DNA of 64,000 bases from Sphingopyxis bauzanensis (GTDB lineage Bacteria > Pseudomonadota > Alphaproteobacteria > Sphingomonadales > Sphingomonadaceae): contig NZ_NISK01000001.1 of NCBI RefSeq assembly GCF_002205675.1, positions 615,054 to 679,053 on the forward strand. The letters are read 5' to 3'. Position 1 is the first letter of the stretch. Every line of letters begins with the position of its first letter. The notes under the pieces are model-generated. The model was not told where the DNA came from and made no database searches. It saw only the letters and a program-made list of their open reading frames with translations. This document shows positions 52,113 to 61,257 of the stretch, in pieces. A program made the position numbers and the translations under genes.

Positions 52113-52943
52113 ATGATTAACGCCGTGGGCAATCGCATGACGCGCGAGATCGCGCGCCAGCAGAAACTCGCCGATCAGATCGAACGGACGCAGATCCAGA
52201 TTTCGAGCGGCAAGCGGCTGCAACGCATGTCGGACGATCCGGTGTCAGCGCGGCGGATCGCCACGATCGGCACGGCGCAGTCGAGCCTCACCGCGTGGAA
52301 CAGCAATATCAATACCGCGACGGCGCTCGTGTCGCAGGCCGACGCGGCGCTGAAATCGGTGAGCAACCTGATGACGCGCGCGCGCGAACTGACGGTTGCC
52401 GCAGCGAACGACACGACCAGCCCCGCCGACCGCGCGACGATCGCCGCAGAACTCGGCACGATCGCCGACGAAATCGACAGCCTGGCGGCGACGCGCGATT
52501 CGAATGGCGAGCCGGTGTTCGCGAGCAGCACCGCGCGCGTTATGCGCTTCGATGGCGACATCAGCTTTGCGCCGGTTCCGGCCGCCGCCGATGTGTTCGT
52601 CATCGCCGGCAACAGCCTGTCGACCGGCATCCGCGATGCCGCGACCGCGGTCGCGGCGGGCAACAAGCCGGCGATGGGCGCCGCGCTGACCGCGCTCAAC
52701 ACCGCGATTGGCCATGTCGCTGACCGCCATGCCGCGCTCGGCCTGTCGGCGGGGCGGCTCGAACGCATCGGCGACGGGCTGGCGGCGCGCGGCATCACGC
52801 TCAAGGATGAGCGCTCGTCGGTCGAGGATACCGATCTGTCGGTCGCGATCGCCGAACTTAACGCACAGGATCTGACCCTCGGCGCCGCGCAGGCTGCCTT
52901 TGCCAAGATCAACCGCCAGACCCTGTTCGATATTTTGAACTGA
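52113..52943 (+). CDS. flgL: Hook-filament junction protein FlgL (HAP3)
   Basis: 276 residues, flagellin-like ends: QIERTQIQISSGKRLQRMSD, DPVSARRIATIGTAQSSLTA and DTDLSVAIAELNAQDLTLGA, AQAAFAKINRQTLFDIL. Last gene of the flgB operon. Flagellin itself is not in the window. Confidence 0.93.
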   Translation: MINAVGNRMTREIARQQKLADQIERTQIQISSGKRLQRMSDDPVSARRIATIGTAQSSLTAWNSNINTATALVSQADAALKSVSNLMTRARELTVAAANDTTSPADRATIAAELGTIADEIDSLAATRDSNGEPVFASSTARVMRFDGDISFAPVPAAADVFVIAGNSLSTGIRDAATAVAAGNKPAMGAALTALNTAIGHVADRHAALGLSAGRLERIGDGLAARGITLKDERSSVEDTDLSVAIAELNAQDLTLGAAQAAFAKINRQTLFDILN

Positions 52944-53031
52944 TCGCGCTCAATTTTGCGGCGCTGCTGCCGTTAAGCATGAAGACGCATTTTGAATTTG
53001 GGGCTTTCGGCCCGGATGGAGTTACCCCCGC

Positions 53032-53895
53032 ATGTTTCCCGTAATCGGCATCGTTGTCCTGCTGCTGCTGGTATTCGGGGGCTTTGCGCTGACCGGCGGC
53101 AACCTCGGCCCCGTCATGCACGCCTTGCCGCACGAGATGCTGATCATCGGCGGCGCCGCGATCGGCTCGCTGATCATCGGCAATTCGGGCGCCGACCTGA
53201 AGGCGCTCGGCGGCGGGCTCGCGAAAGTGTTCAAGGGACCGCAATATCAGAAGCAGGACTATCTCGACTGCATCCTGCTCGTGTCGACGCTGATGAAGAT
53301 GATGCGGACCGAAGGCCCAGTGGCGGTCGAACCGCATATCGAGGATCCGAAAAACTCGACGCTGTTCCAGCAATATCCCAAGCTGCTCAAGGACGACACG
53401 CTGGTCCACCTGATCTGCGACACGCTGCGGCTGGTCGTGGTGTCGTCGGGGACGCTCGATCCGCATGCGGTCGAGGACGTCATGGACGCCGCGCTGAAAA
53501 ATCATCACCACCATGCGATCAAGCCCGCCGATGGATTGCAGAACCTCGCCGACGCGCTCCCCGCGCTCGGCATCGTCGCCGCGGTGCTCGGCGTCGTGAA
53601 GACGATGGGGTCGATCGACCAGCCGCCCGCGATCCTGGGCGGTATGATCGGGTCGGCGCTGGTCGGTACCTTCCTTGGCGTGCTCCTCGCTTATGGGCTG
53701 GTCGGTCCGTTCGCGACGCGCGCGCGCACCGTGATCGAGAGCGACGGCGCCATCTATCATACGGTGAAGCAGCTGATCATCGCCTCGCTCCACGGCCATC
53801 CGCAGCCGCTGGTGATTGAGGCGGCGCGGTCGGGGGTCGAGCATTCGAACCAGCCGAGCTTCGCCGAGGTCTTTGACGGAATGCGCGGCCGCTGA
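53032..53895 (+). CDS. motA: Flagellar stator protein MotA
   Basis: 287 residues with four membrane helices: two at 1-50 and two at about 170-220 (ALPALGIVAAVLGVVKTMGS, GGMIGSALVGTFLGVLLAYG). The cytoplasmic loop includes HHHHAIKPADGLQNLADALP. This long form is typical of alphaproteobacteria. Forms the proton channel with MotB, whose ATG overlaps the MotA stop by one base. Confidence 0.94.
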   Translation: MFPVIGIVVLLLLVFGGFALTGGNLGPVMHALPHEMLIIGGAAIGSLIIGNSGADLKALGGGLAKVFKGPQYQKQDYLDCILLVSTLMKMMRTEGPVAVEPHIEDPKNSTLFQQYPKLLKDDTLVHLICDTLRLVVVSSGTLDPHAVEDVMDAALKNHHHHAIKPADGLQNLADALPALGIVAAVLGVVKTMGSIDQPPAILGGMIGSALVGTFLGVLLAYGLVGPFATRARTVIESDGAIYHTVKQLIIASLHGHPQPLVIEAARSGVEHSNQPSFAEVFDGMRGR

Positions 53896-54755
53896 TGGCC
53901 GCGCGCCCGAATACCCCGCCGCGTCCGATCATCGTCAAGAAGATCATCGAGGCACCCCACGCCGGCCATCATGGCGGGGCGTGGAAGGTCGCCTATGCCG
54001 ATTTCGTCACCGCGATGATGGCGTTCTTTCTGCTGATGTGGCTGCTCGGCGCGACGACTGAAAAACAGCGCAAGGCGCTCGCCGACTATTTTGCGCCGAC
54101 GATCGTCCAGTCGAAGCAGGACACAGCGGGATCGAACGGCTTTTTTGGCGGTGACTCGCTCGTCTCCGCCGACAAATATCCGCATGGCGCGGCGCAGACC
54201 GGGACCAAATCAATGACGATCCCGCGCGACGCCGTCGGCGGTCCCAAGGAAGCGTCGGGGCGCGAGCGCGAACGGCTGAAATTCCAGCGCGTTGCCAAGG
54301 CGCTCGCCGAGCGGGTGCAGACCAAGGGCGAGCTTCGGCGCTTCGCGCGCAACCTGCGCTTTACCGAGACGGTCGAAGGTCTGCGGATCGACGTGATCGA
54401 CGATGCTGATTTTTCGATGTTTGCGATCGGGACCAGCCAGCTGACCCCCGCCGGTGTGCGGTTGTTCGGCGAGATTGCCGGCCCGGTCGCCGAAATGCCC
54501 AATCAGGTCATGGTGCGCGGCCACACCGATGCCGCGCCTTGGTCGGCCAAGTCGGGGACCAACAATTGGCGCCTGTCGGTCGACCGCGCCGAGGTCACGC
54601 GTCATTTTCTGGAGTATCGCGGCATCGACAAAAGCCGCTTTGCGCGCATCGAAGGCGTCGCCGATCGTGAGCCCTATGTCCCCTCTGACCGATTCGACCC
54701 GCGCAACCGCCGCATCTCGATCACGCTGGGCTGGCGCACTGCTTCCAACAATTAG
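53895..54755 (+). CDS. motB: Flagellar stator protein MotB
   Basis: 286 residues. After a basic start, AYADFVTAMMAFFLLMWLLG is the single membrane helix with the proton-carrying Asp36. The OmpA-type peptidoglycan domain is at about 170-280 (MVRGHTDAAPW, LSVDRAEVTRHFLE, NRRISITL). Follows motA directly. Confidence 0.95.
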   Translation: MAARPNTPPRPIIVKKIIEAPHAGHHGGAWKVAYADFVTAMMAFFLLMWLLGATTEKQRKALADYFAPTIVQSKQDTAGSNGFFGGDSLVSADKYPHGAAQTGTKSMTIPRDAVGGPKEASGRERERLKFQRVAKALAERVQTKGELRRFARNLRFTETVEGLRIDVIDDADFSMFAIGTSQLTPAGVRLFGEIAGPVAEMPNQVMVRGHTDAAPWSAKSGTNNWRLSVDRAEVTRHFLEYRGIDKSRFARIEGVADREPYVPSDRFDPRNRRISITLGWRTASNN

Positions 54756-54821
54756 TGCCATTTTGGCAGCATATCCGATCGTCAACAACAGGAATGCGCC
54801 GCTATTGCATCCAGTCTGGCA

Positions 54822-54847
54822 ATAACCCTTTGTTCTGAAAGGGTTAT
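54822..54847. promoter_or_regulatory. Perfect inverted repeat before the sigma-54 activator gene
   Basis: ATAACCCTTT-GTTCTG-AAAGGGTTAT: 10-base arms, 6-base loop, about 90 bases before the activator start. A GATAAT lies at about 54857. Either an operator or a motB terminator without T-run. Confidence 0.5.
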
Positions 54848-54938
54848 ACAGGGTTGGATAATCTTTTGTTTACCACTTTCGTCAATCTCTGGGTCCATCG
54901 AAAAGGCGCCGGATTTGGGGGGCGCGGTGGAGACCAAA

Positions 54939-55997
54939 ATGACCGTGGGGCAGAACAACAATGCAGCGCTTGAGGCGCTGATCATCGGCAGCAGCGCGGC
55001 CGCCGCGCAGCTGCGCGACATGATCCGCCGCGTGGCGCGGTCGAATGCGTCGGTCATGCTCTGCGGCCCGTCGGGCTCGGGCAAGGAACTCGTCGCCCGC
55101 GCCATCCACGACGAAGGCGTCCGCGCCGGCAAGGCTTTCTCGGCGATCAACTGCGGCGCCATCCCCAGCGACCTGATCGAATCCGAATTGTTCGGGCATG
55201 AAAAGGGCAGCTTCACCGGCGCCCATGCTCGCCGCATCGGCCATTTCGAAGCGAGCGAGGGCGGTACGCTCTTCCTCGACGAAATCGGCGACATGCGTTT
55301 CGACATGCAGGTCAAACTGCTCCGCGTGCTGGAAGAACGGACGATCGTCCGCGTCGGCAGCAGCGATGTGAAGGCCATTGACGTTCGCGTCATTTCGGCC
55401 ACCCACCAGGATCTCGGCGCCGCGATCGCCGATGGCAAATTCCGCGAAGACCTGTTCTTCCGGCTCGGCGTGGTTGTGTTGCAGGTCCCCAGCCTCGCCA
55501 GCCGCGTCGAGGATATTCCCGCGCTCATCCGCCATTTTCAGCGCAAGATGCCGGGCGAGGCCAAGTGCCGCTTCGACGGCGAGGCGCTGGCGCTGCTGAT
55601 GCAGCATCGCTGGCCGGGCAATGTCCGCGAACTGCGCAATTTTGTCGAACGCGCCAGCGTGCTGCACGGCGGCGAAACGCTCGGCGCCCATGACGTCGCC
55701 ATTCTTTTGAACCCCACCGCAGCGCTTGCGCCGCGGCAGGCTGCCCCCAGCAGCTTTGCCGCGGTGCAGGCCAGCGCTGACGAACCTGTCCCGGCGATGC
55801 CGCATAGCAAGGCACCCGCGCCGGGCCGCCCGATCGACCTCAAGCGCGAGATCGAGACGATCGAGCTCGAACAGATCCACGTCGCGCTCGACCTCGCCGA
55901 CGGCATCATTTCCGAAGCCGCGCGCCTGTTGACGCTGAAGCGCACGACCTTGATCGAAAAGATGCGCAAATATGGGGTTCAGCAGCAGGCTGCCTGA
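54939..55997 (+). CDS. Sigma-54-dependent flagellar transcription activator without receiver domain
   Basis: 352 residues. The AAA+ domain begins almost at the N-terminus: Walker A GPSGSGKE (43-50), the sigma-54 contact loop GSFTGA (90-95; usual form GAFTGA), Walker B GGTLFLDEIG (108-117), then FREDLFFRLGVVVL and RWPGNVRELRNFVERA. A Fis-type HTH ends it (GIISEAARLLTLKRTTLIEK). No receiver or sensor domain is present. GGTGGAGACC precedes the ATG. It is the obvious activator of the three sigma-54 promoters in this cluster and is related to FlbD/FleQ. Confidence 0.92.
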   Translation: MTVGQNNNAALEALIIGSSAAAAQLRDMIRRVARSNASVMLCGPSGSGKELVARAIHDEGVRAGKAFSAINCGAIPSDLIESELFGHEKGSFTGAHARRIGHFEASEGGTLFLDEIGDMRFDMQVKLLRVLEERTIVRVGSSDVKAIDVRVISATHQDLGAAIADGKFREDLFFRLGVVVLQVPSLASRVEDIPALIRHFQRKMPGEAKCRFDGEALALLMQHRWPGNVRELRNFVERASVLHGGETLGAHDVAILLNPTAALAPRQAAPSSFAAVQASADEPVPAMPHSKAPAPGRPIDLKREIETIELEQIHVALDLADGIISEAARLLTLKRTTLIEKMRKYGVQQQAA

Positions 55998-56061
55998 CCG
56001 GCGCCCGCGACACGAGTTTCAGCACCCGCTGAAATAAGGGGGCTCTGGTCCGCCCCTAACC

Positions 56062-56096
56062 ACCCGGCCGCCCGTCCCCACCCAGGGCGGCCGGGT
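56062..56096. terminator. First of two tandem hairpins after the activator gene
   Basis: ACCCGGCCGCCC (56062-56073) and GGGCGGCCGGGT (56085-56096) form a perfect 12-base stem. Confidence 0.7.
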
Positions 56097-56114
56097 ACCC
56101 CGCGGGATTTTTTC

Positions 56115-56164
56115 AAACAGCATCGGCCCGCACCCCTACCCCGGGGTGCGGGCCGATGCTGTTT
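56115..56164. terminator. Strong bidirectional terminator between the activator and fliS
   Basis: A perfect 22-base stem (56115-56136 with 56143-56164) and a 6-base loop, with AAACAGC at one end and GCTGTTT at the other. T-rich sequence (ATTTTTTC) lies on its left and GTTTTGG on its right. Confidence 0.85.
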
Positions 56165-56185
56165 TGGCGATGGATTACGCCGGGT

Positions 56186-56584
56186 TCAGCGCAACTGGCG
56201 CCACGCGGCGCTGACGGTCAGCACCCCGTCGAGCAGGTCGGCGAGCGCCTCGCCGTCGTTTTGAGCCACCGATTCGTCGAGCTTGCGGCGCATGCTGCGA
56301 TAGACGCGCGATAATGCGGCAGCGACGTCGCCGCCGGCATCGCGGTCGAGCCCGGCGTCGAGGCCGATCAGGATCGCGCGCGCGCGGTGCGCGGGCTCGG
56401 TTGCCGAAATGCGCTGACCCTGGCGGACCATCGACCCGAGCACACCGATCGCGGTTTCCAGCTCATCATACAGCATCGTCACCAGCTCGACCGGGTCGGC
56501 GGCGGCGGCGCGGCTTTCATGCTGCAAGCGGCGATAAAGTCCGGTCGCCCGGACGGTCGAGGCGGTAGCGGTCACGGTCGGCAC
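56186..56584 (-). CDS. fliS: Flagellin export chaperone FliS
   Basis: 132 residues, helical: LYRRLQHESRAAAADPVELV, TMLYDELETAIGVLGSMVRQ and SRVYRSMRRKLDESVAQNDG match FliS. It binds flagellin before export. Two bases after fliD. Confidence 0.88.
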   Translation of the reverse strand: MPTVTATASTVRATGLYRRLQHESRAAAADPVELVTMLYDELETAIGVLGSMVRQGQRISATEPAHRARAILIGLDAGLDRDAGGDVAAALSRVYRSMRRKLDESVAQNDGEALADLLDGVLTVSAAWRQLR

Positions 56585-56586
56585 CC

Positions 56587-57963
56587 TTAATCGTTACCCT
56601 GGTTGGTCCACATCTTGATCTGTTGCTCAAGATAGGATTGCGTCGCCTTGAACGCGGCCAGTTTGGCGTCGAGCGAGCCATATTGCTTCTCGAGCCGGGC
56701 GCGATACGCGTCTTCGCGCATCTCGATATTCTCGAGCTGGTCGGCAAGCGTTTCCTTGCGGCTGTTGAGCGACTTGGTCACGCGGTCGATCACCCCATCG
56801 GTCGCGATCGCCCGGTCGCGGATGCTGTCGAGGACAAAGGCGATGCCGGGGTCGCTCGTCTCGGTGCGCCCGCCGTCGCGGCGCGGGTTGAACATCGCCT
56901 CGACCGCGCCGGCGTCTGCCGCCAACACCTGCGCAAGTTTGGTTTCGTCGAGCGCGAGCAGACCGTCCTTGGTCGTCGATACGCCGATGTCGGTCAGCTT
57001 GTTGATGGTCGGATGGCTGGAGATCACGGTGCCAATCAGGCCCGACAGCTCGCGCTCGAGTTCGCGCAGCGCGGTCGTCGATCCCGACTGACCAGCGGCC
57101 GACGACAGGCTTTTCTTGAGCTGGTTATAGACCGAGACGAAATCACCGACGGTTTGTTTGATCATGTCGAGCGGGCGGCTGGCGCCGATGTCGACCGGCT
57201 GGCCGGGGGCCGCCTTTTTCAAGGTCAGCGACATGCCGGGAACGACGTCGTCGATGGTGTTCGAGGCGCGGCTGAACGCGACGCCGTCGATCGAGAATTC
57301 GGCGTTGGCGGCGCTCTGGCCCAGCGTCATGCCGCCGTCCGCGCCATAGGCAAAGGCGGAAAGACCCGGGTCGGCGTTGGCGTCGGCGGCGAGGGTGAAG
57401 GCATTGGTGGCGCCCGAGGGACCTTTCAGGATCAACCGGTGGCCGCCCTGATCGGCGATGATCGACGCGGTGACCCCGCCGCCGCTCGAATTGATCGCGT
57501 TGGCCAGCCCGTCGAGGCTGTTGTTGGCGGCGTCGATGGTGATCGTCGTGGCGACCCCGCCGACGGTCAGCGTCATCGTGCCGGTGCCGATCGCCGCGGT
57601 GCGGTCGGCGACAACCCCCGAATAGGTGCTTTGCGCGTGCGCCAGCTGGTTGACGACAACCGTCGCCGCAAAACTGTCGGCGTGGATTCCGGCGCGCGCG
57701 GTGGCGCTGAGCACGCTGTCGTCGGACACCGTCGGGGTGCTGCGCAGCGTTCCGTCGCTGATCATTTGCGCCAAAGAATCGGCAAAGCCTTCGAGATCGG
57801 ATCGCGCCTGCGCCAGCGCGCTGATCCGCGTCTGGTTCTGCTGCGTCAGCGTATTGATGCGCGCCACCTTGGGCTCGCGCGACGCCGCGGCCAGGTCGGT
57901 GACCAGCTGCTTGGTGTCAATGCCTGACCCAAAGCCCAGGCTGTTGATGATGGAAGTGACCAT
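56587..57963 (-). CDS. fliD: Filament cap protein FliD (HAP2)
   Basis: 458 residues. MVTSIINSLGFGSGIDTKQL, VTDLAAASREPKVARINTLT is the FliD start; ISALAQARSDLEGFADSL and the C-terminal coiled part LEKQYGSLDAKLAAFKATQS, YLEQQIKMW complete it. Ends in the usual helix. Followed by fliS. The 45 bases upstream to flhB hold no recognised promoter, so it may be read through from flhB. Confidence 0.94.
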   Translation of the reverse strand: MVTSIINSLGFGSGIDTKQLVTDLAAASREPKVARINTLTQQNQTRISALAQARSDLEGFADSLAQMISDGTLRSTPTVSDDSVLSATARAGIHADSFAATVVVNQLAHAQSTYSGVVADRTAAIGTGTMTLTVGGVATTITIDAANNSLDGLANAINSSGGGVTASIIADQGGHRLILKGPSGATNAFTLAADANADPGLSAFAYGADGGMTLGQSAANAEFSIDGVAFSRASNTIDDVVPGMSLTLKKAAPGQPVDIGASRPLDMIKQTVGDFVSVYNQLKKSLSSAAGQSGSTTALRELERELSGLIGTVISSHPTINKLTDIGVSTTKDGLLALDETKLAQVLAADAGAVEAMFNPRRDGGRTETSDPGIAFVLDSIRDRAIATDGVIDRVTKSLNSRKETLADQLENIEMREDAYRARLEKQYGSLDAKLAAFKATQSYLEQQIKMWTNQGND

Positions 57964-58008
57964 GGCGAAATATCCTTCGCACCTGTTAACGGCGGCGCGC
58001 GGACGATT

Positions 58009-59148
58009 TTAAGCCTGCCGGCGTCCGTCGGGGTCGAAACGATGCGTCGGCGGCACATCGACCACTGGCTGCCCATGGCCCTCGGCGACCATGCGTTCGA
58101 GCTGGAAGACGAAGGCGAGCACGGTGGCGACCGCGACGAACAATTCATCGGGAATCACGCGCCCCGCGCGCGCGGTGAAATAGATGGCGCGGGTCAGCTG
58201 CGGATATTCGAGCAACGGTACATTGGCGCCGCGTGCCAGCTCGCGGATCGACAGCGCGACGTCGCCGCGCCCGCGCGCGACGACGACCGGCGCGGCGTCG
58301 ACCCCGGGGCGATAGCGCAGCGCGACCGAGAAATGGGTTGGGTTGGTGAGCACGACGGTCGCGTCCGACACCGCCTTGCGCGCCGATCCGCTCAGGATGT
58401 CGTGCGCGCGCTGGCGCTGCGCCTGTTTGAGTTCGGGGGCGCCGTCGGACTGGCGCATCTCGTCCTTGATTTCCTGTTTACTCATCATCAGCCGCTTGTT
58501 GCGCTGCAACCACTGCACCGGGACGTCGATCAACGCGATGACGACCAGCCCGCCGGCGAGCATCAGCATCGCATGGCCGATCGCCTGTCCAGCCAGCCCG
58601 ACTGCGGCGAGCAGGTCGGTCGATGCCATCGTCATGATCGCAGGCAAATTGCGGCCGACCAGCCAGTAGCCGATGGTGCCAAGCAGCAGCACCTTCGCCA
58701 ATGCCTTGCCGAGTTCGGTCGCGCCCTGCAGTCCGAACATCCGTTTGAGCCCGGTCATCGGGTTCATCCGGCTGCCCTTGAAGTGCAGCGCTTTGCCGCG
58801 CCAGCCGAACGAGCCGAGCAGGGCCGGCCCGGCGACCGCGGCGCCGAGCGCGAGCGCGAACAGGCTGGCGAGCGGCAGCAGGATTTCGGTGCCGTTGCGC
58901 ATCAGCGCCTCGGCGGGCGCAAAATCGGCGACGTCACTGGCGGTCAAGGTCAGTCCGCGGCGGACGAGGTCGCCCGCCGATAGCACGAACCAGCCGCCCG
59001 CGGCGACGATCCAGCCTGCAGCAGCGAGCATCATCAGCGCGGTGGCCAGCTCGCGCGACATCAGCACATCGCCTTCGCGCGCCGAATCGCTCAGCTTTTT
59101 GGGGGTGGGCTGTTCGGTTTTCTGGTCTTGCTCGGGCTTGCTCGCCAT
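58009..59148 (-). CDS. flhB: Flagellar export gate protein FlhB
   Basis: 379 residues: basic N-terminus KTEQPTPKKLSDSAREGDVL, four membrane helices, and the cytosolic part with the autocleavage motif NPTH (269-272) in VLTNPTHFSVALRYRPG. FlhB switches export from rod-hook to filament substrates together with FliK. Starts 4 bases after fliR. Confidence 0.96.
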   Translation of the reverse strand: MASKPEQDQKTEQPTPKKLSDSAREGDVLMSRELATALMMLAAAGWIVAAGGWFVLSAGDLVRRGLTLTASDVADFAPAEALMRNGTEILLPLASLFALALGAAVAGPALLGSFGWRGKALHFKGSRMNPMTGLKRMFGLQGATELGKALAKVLLLGTIGYWLVGRNLPAIMTMASTDLLAAVGLAGQAIGHAMLMLAGGLVVIALIDVPVQWLQRNKRLMMSKQEIKDEMRQSDGAPELKQAQRQRAHDILSGSARKAVSDATVVLTNPTHFSVALRYRPGVDAAPVVVARGRGDVALSIRELARGANVPLLEYPQLTRAIYFTARAGRVIPDELFVAVATVLAFVFQLERMVAEGHGQPVVDVPPTHRFDPDGRRQA

Positions 59149-59152
59149 CGCG

Positions 59153-59932
59153 TCAGAGCCCCGCGAACATGCGCGCGGCGTCGAGCGCGTCGGACAGGAT
59201 GCGCATGATCGCCTCGGCCATCGCTGGGGTCGCGACGCCGAGCAGGATTATGCCAGCGAGCAGGGTAGCCGGAATACCGACCGCGAACAGGTTGAGCGCG
59301 GGGGCGGAGCGGCCGATGACGCCCATGATGATCTGCACCAGGATCAGGACAAAGCCGACCGGCATCGCAATCGTCAGCGCCGCGGCGAACATCAGGCTGC
59401 CGAACCGGATAACGCCGCCGATCGCGTCGAACGAGGGAAAAGCGTTGCCGGGCGGAAGCGCGACATAGCTGTCGACGATGATCCCGATCAGCACGAGGTG
59501 GCCGTCGGCGGCAAGGAACAGCGCGGTCGCCAGCATCGACAGGAATTGGCCGATCGCCGAGCTCGACGCGCCGCTGATCGGATCGACCATCGACGCAAAG
59601 CCCAGCCCCATCGCGTTGCTGATCGCCTCACCCGCCAGCAGTGCGGCGGCGAGACCCATTTGCAAGACGAACCCGATGCCGAGACCAATCACGACTTCGC
59701 CGATGACGAGCAGCAATCCGGGAACCGAAACAATGCCTTCGGGGGGCAGCGCCATGCCCGACGCGGCGACGGCGGGGACGCCGACCGCCAGTGCGATCAC
59801 CAGCCGCAGCTGGACCGGCACGCTGGTCGCGCCGAACACCGGCGCGGCGATGAACGCAGCGCCGGGGCGGATCATCCCCAGCATCCACAGCTGCAGCATC
59901 GCTTCGATATTCGGGATGTCGGCGGGGTTCAC
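59153..59932 (-). CDS. fliR: Flagellar export protein FliR
   Basis: 259 residues, six hydrophobic helices. MLQLWMLGMIRPGAAFIAAP and GLGIGFVLQMGLAAALLAGE are FliR-like; SMVDPISGASSSAIGQFLSM is also typical. Part of the FliPQR export core. Seven bases after fliQ. Confidence 0.93.
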   Translation of the reverse strand: MNPADIPNIEAMLQLWMLGMIRPGAAFIAAPVFGATSVPVQLRLVIALAVGVPAVAASGMALPPEGIVSVPGLLLVIGEVVIGLGIGFVLQMGLAAALLAGEAISNAMGLGFASMVDPISGASSSAIGQFLSMLATALFLAADGHLVLIGIIVDSYVALPPGNAFPSFDAIGGVIRFGSLMFAAALTIAMPVGFVLILVQIIMGVIGRSAPALNLFAVGIPATLLAGIILLGVATPAMAEAIMRILSDALDAARMFAGL

Positions 59933-59939
59933 GGCGGAT

Positions 59940-60209
59940 TTAGCGGACGACGTTCGGGATCTGCGCGAAGATGTCGCGGGTGAAGTCGGTGAGCAGCACG
60001 AGGATGCTGCCGCCGAAAATCGCGAGGCAGATCGCCGCGACGATCAGCTTGGGCACAAAGGTCAGCGTCTGTTCGTTGATCGACGTCGCCGCCTGCACCA
60101 TGCCGAGCAGCACCCCGATGACAAGCACCGGCAGCAGTAGCGGCGCCGAGGCGAGCGCGAGGATCCACAGCGATTGCTGGGCCATGCCGATGAAATAGTC
60201 CGTTTCCAC
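59940..60209 (-). CDS. fliQ: Flagellar export protein FliQ
   Basis: 89 residues with two membrane helices (SLWILALASAPLLLPVLVIG, LIVAAICLAIFGGSILVLLT). VLLGMVQAATSINEQTLTFV, PKL is the FliQ signature. Confidence 0.94.
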   Translation of the reverse strand: METDYFIGMAQQSLWILALASAPLLLPVLVIGVLLGMVQAATSINEQTLTFVPKLIVAAICLAIFGGSILVLLTDFTRDIFAQIPNVVR

Positions 60210-60218
60210 GTTGGCCCC

Positions 60219-60989
60219 CTAGGTCCCGAACGAGGCGGCGAGCGAGCCCATCGTCAGCGCCCAGCCATCGACGAGCACGAACAGCAGCAGCTTGAACGGC
60301 ATCGAGATGATCGTCGGGGACAACATCATCATGCCGAGCGACATCAGCGCCGACGCGACGATCAGATCGATGACGAGGAAGGGCAGGAAGATCAGAAAGC
60401 CGATCTGGAACGCGGTCTTGAGCTCGCTGGTGACAAAGGCGGGCAGCAGGATCGAGAAGGGGACGTCCTTGGGGCTCGCATAGGCCGGCGCCTTGGCGAT
60501 CTTGGCGAACATCATCAGGTCGGACTTGCGCGTTTGCGACATCATGAAGCCATGCAGTGCGACCCCCGAACGCGACACCGCTTCGCCGATGTCGATCTGC
60601 TCCTGTCCATAGGGCTCGATCGCAACGCGGTTCACTTCGCTGATCACCGGCTGCATCACGAACAGCGACAGGAACAGGCTCAAACCGACCAGCACCTGGT
60701 TCGGCGGCGTCTGTTGAAGGCCGAGTGCATGGCGCAGGATCGACAGCACGATGATGATGCGGGTGAAGCTGGTCATCATCAGCAGCAGCGACGGCAGCAC
60801 CGTCAGCAAGCTCATCAGGACGAGGATTTGCAGCGACAGGCTGAGCGGGCGCCCATCGCCGCCGATGTCGTTTACCGCGCGGCTGAGCCCGTCGGCGGTC
60901 TGGGCATAAGCGGCGGGCGCGGCGATCAGCAGCACGAGGCCGCTGATCAGCGCCGCGGCGCGCAGCCCGGTCTTGCGATCAATCTGCAT
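60219..60989 (-). CDS. fliP: Flagellar export protein FliP
   Basis: 256 residues. The start MQIDRKTGL overlaps fliO by 11 bases and opens a signal peptide (AALISGLVLLIAAPAAYA). MTSFTRIIIVLSILRHALGL, QQTPPNQVLVGLSLFLSLFV and FVTSELKTAFQIGFLIFLPF, LVIDLIVAS are diagnostic. Nine bases before fliQ. Confidence 0.95.
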   Translation of the reverse strand: MQIDRKTGLRAAALISGLVLLIAAPAAYAQTADGLSRAVNDIGGDGRPLSLSLQILVLMSLLTVLPSLLLMMTSFTRIIIVLSILRHALGLQQTPPNQVLVGLSLFLSLFVMQPVISEVNRVAIEPYGQEQIDIGEAVSRSGVALHGFMMSQTRKSDLMMFAKIAKAPAYASPKDVPFSILLPAFVTSELKTAFQIGFLIFLPFLVIDLIVASALMSLGMMMLSPTIISMPFKLLLFVLVDGWALTMGSLAASFGT

Positions 60990-61257
60990 GGAAGTCGCCC
61001 TGGCTATCGTCGGCAATTCGCGTGATGCCATTGCGCGAGACCGCGACCAGGATCCGCTGTCCGGCAAATTCGACCACCGCGAGCTTCGATCCCGGACCCA
61101 GCGGCAGCACATCGACCATCTCGACCGCGCGCGTCTTGGCGCCGCCGCCGACAAGCGGCACGCCCATCTGGACGCGCTTCCACAGCCACAGGCTGCCCCA
61201 CGCCATGCCGCCGATCAGCGGCAGCAGGATGAGCAGGCGGAGGATATATTCGAACAT
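60979..61257 (-). CDS. fliO: Flagellar protein FliO
   Basis: 92 residues: one membrane helix (YILRLLILLPLIGGMAWGS), then a small soluble part EMVDVLPLGPGSKLAVVEFA, GQRILVAVSRNGIT as in FliO. FliO helps FliP assemble. Overlaps fliN by one base and fliP by 11. Confidence 0.9.
   Translation of the reverse strand: MFEYILRLLILLPLIGGMAWGSLWLWKRVQMGVPLVGGGAKTRAVEMVDVLPLGPGSKLAVVEFAGQRILVAVSRNGITRIADDSQGDFHAD

Noticed and set aside
54816..54835. TGGCAATAACCCTTTG as a sigma-54 promoter before the activator gene
   Set aside because: The -12 element lacks GC (CTTT where TTGC is needed); the inverted repeat explains the sequence better.
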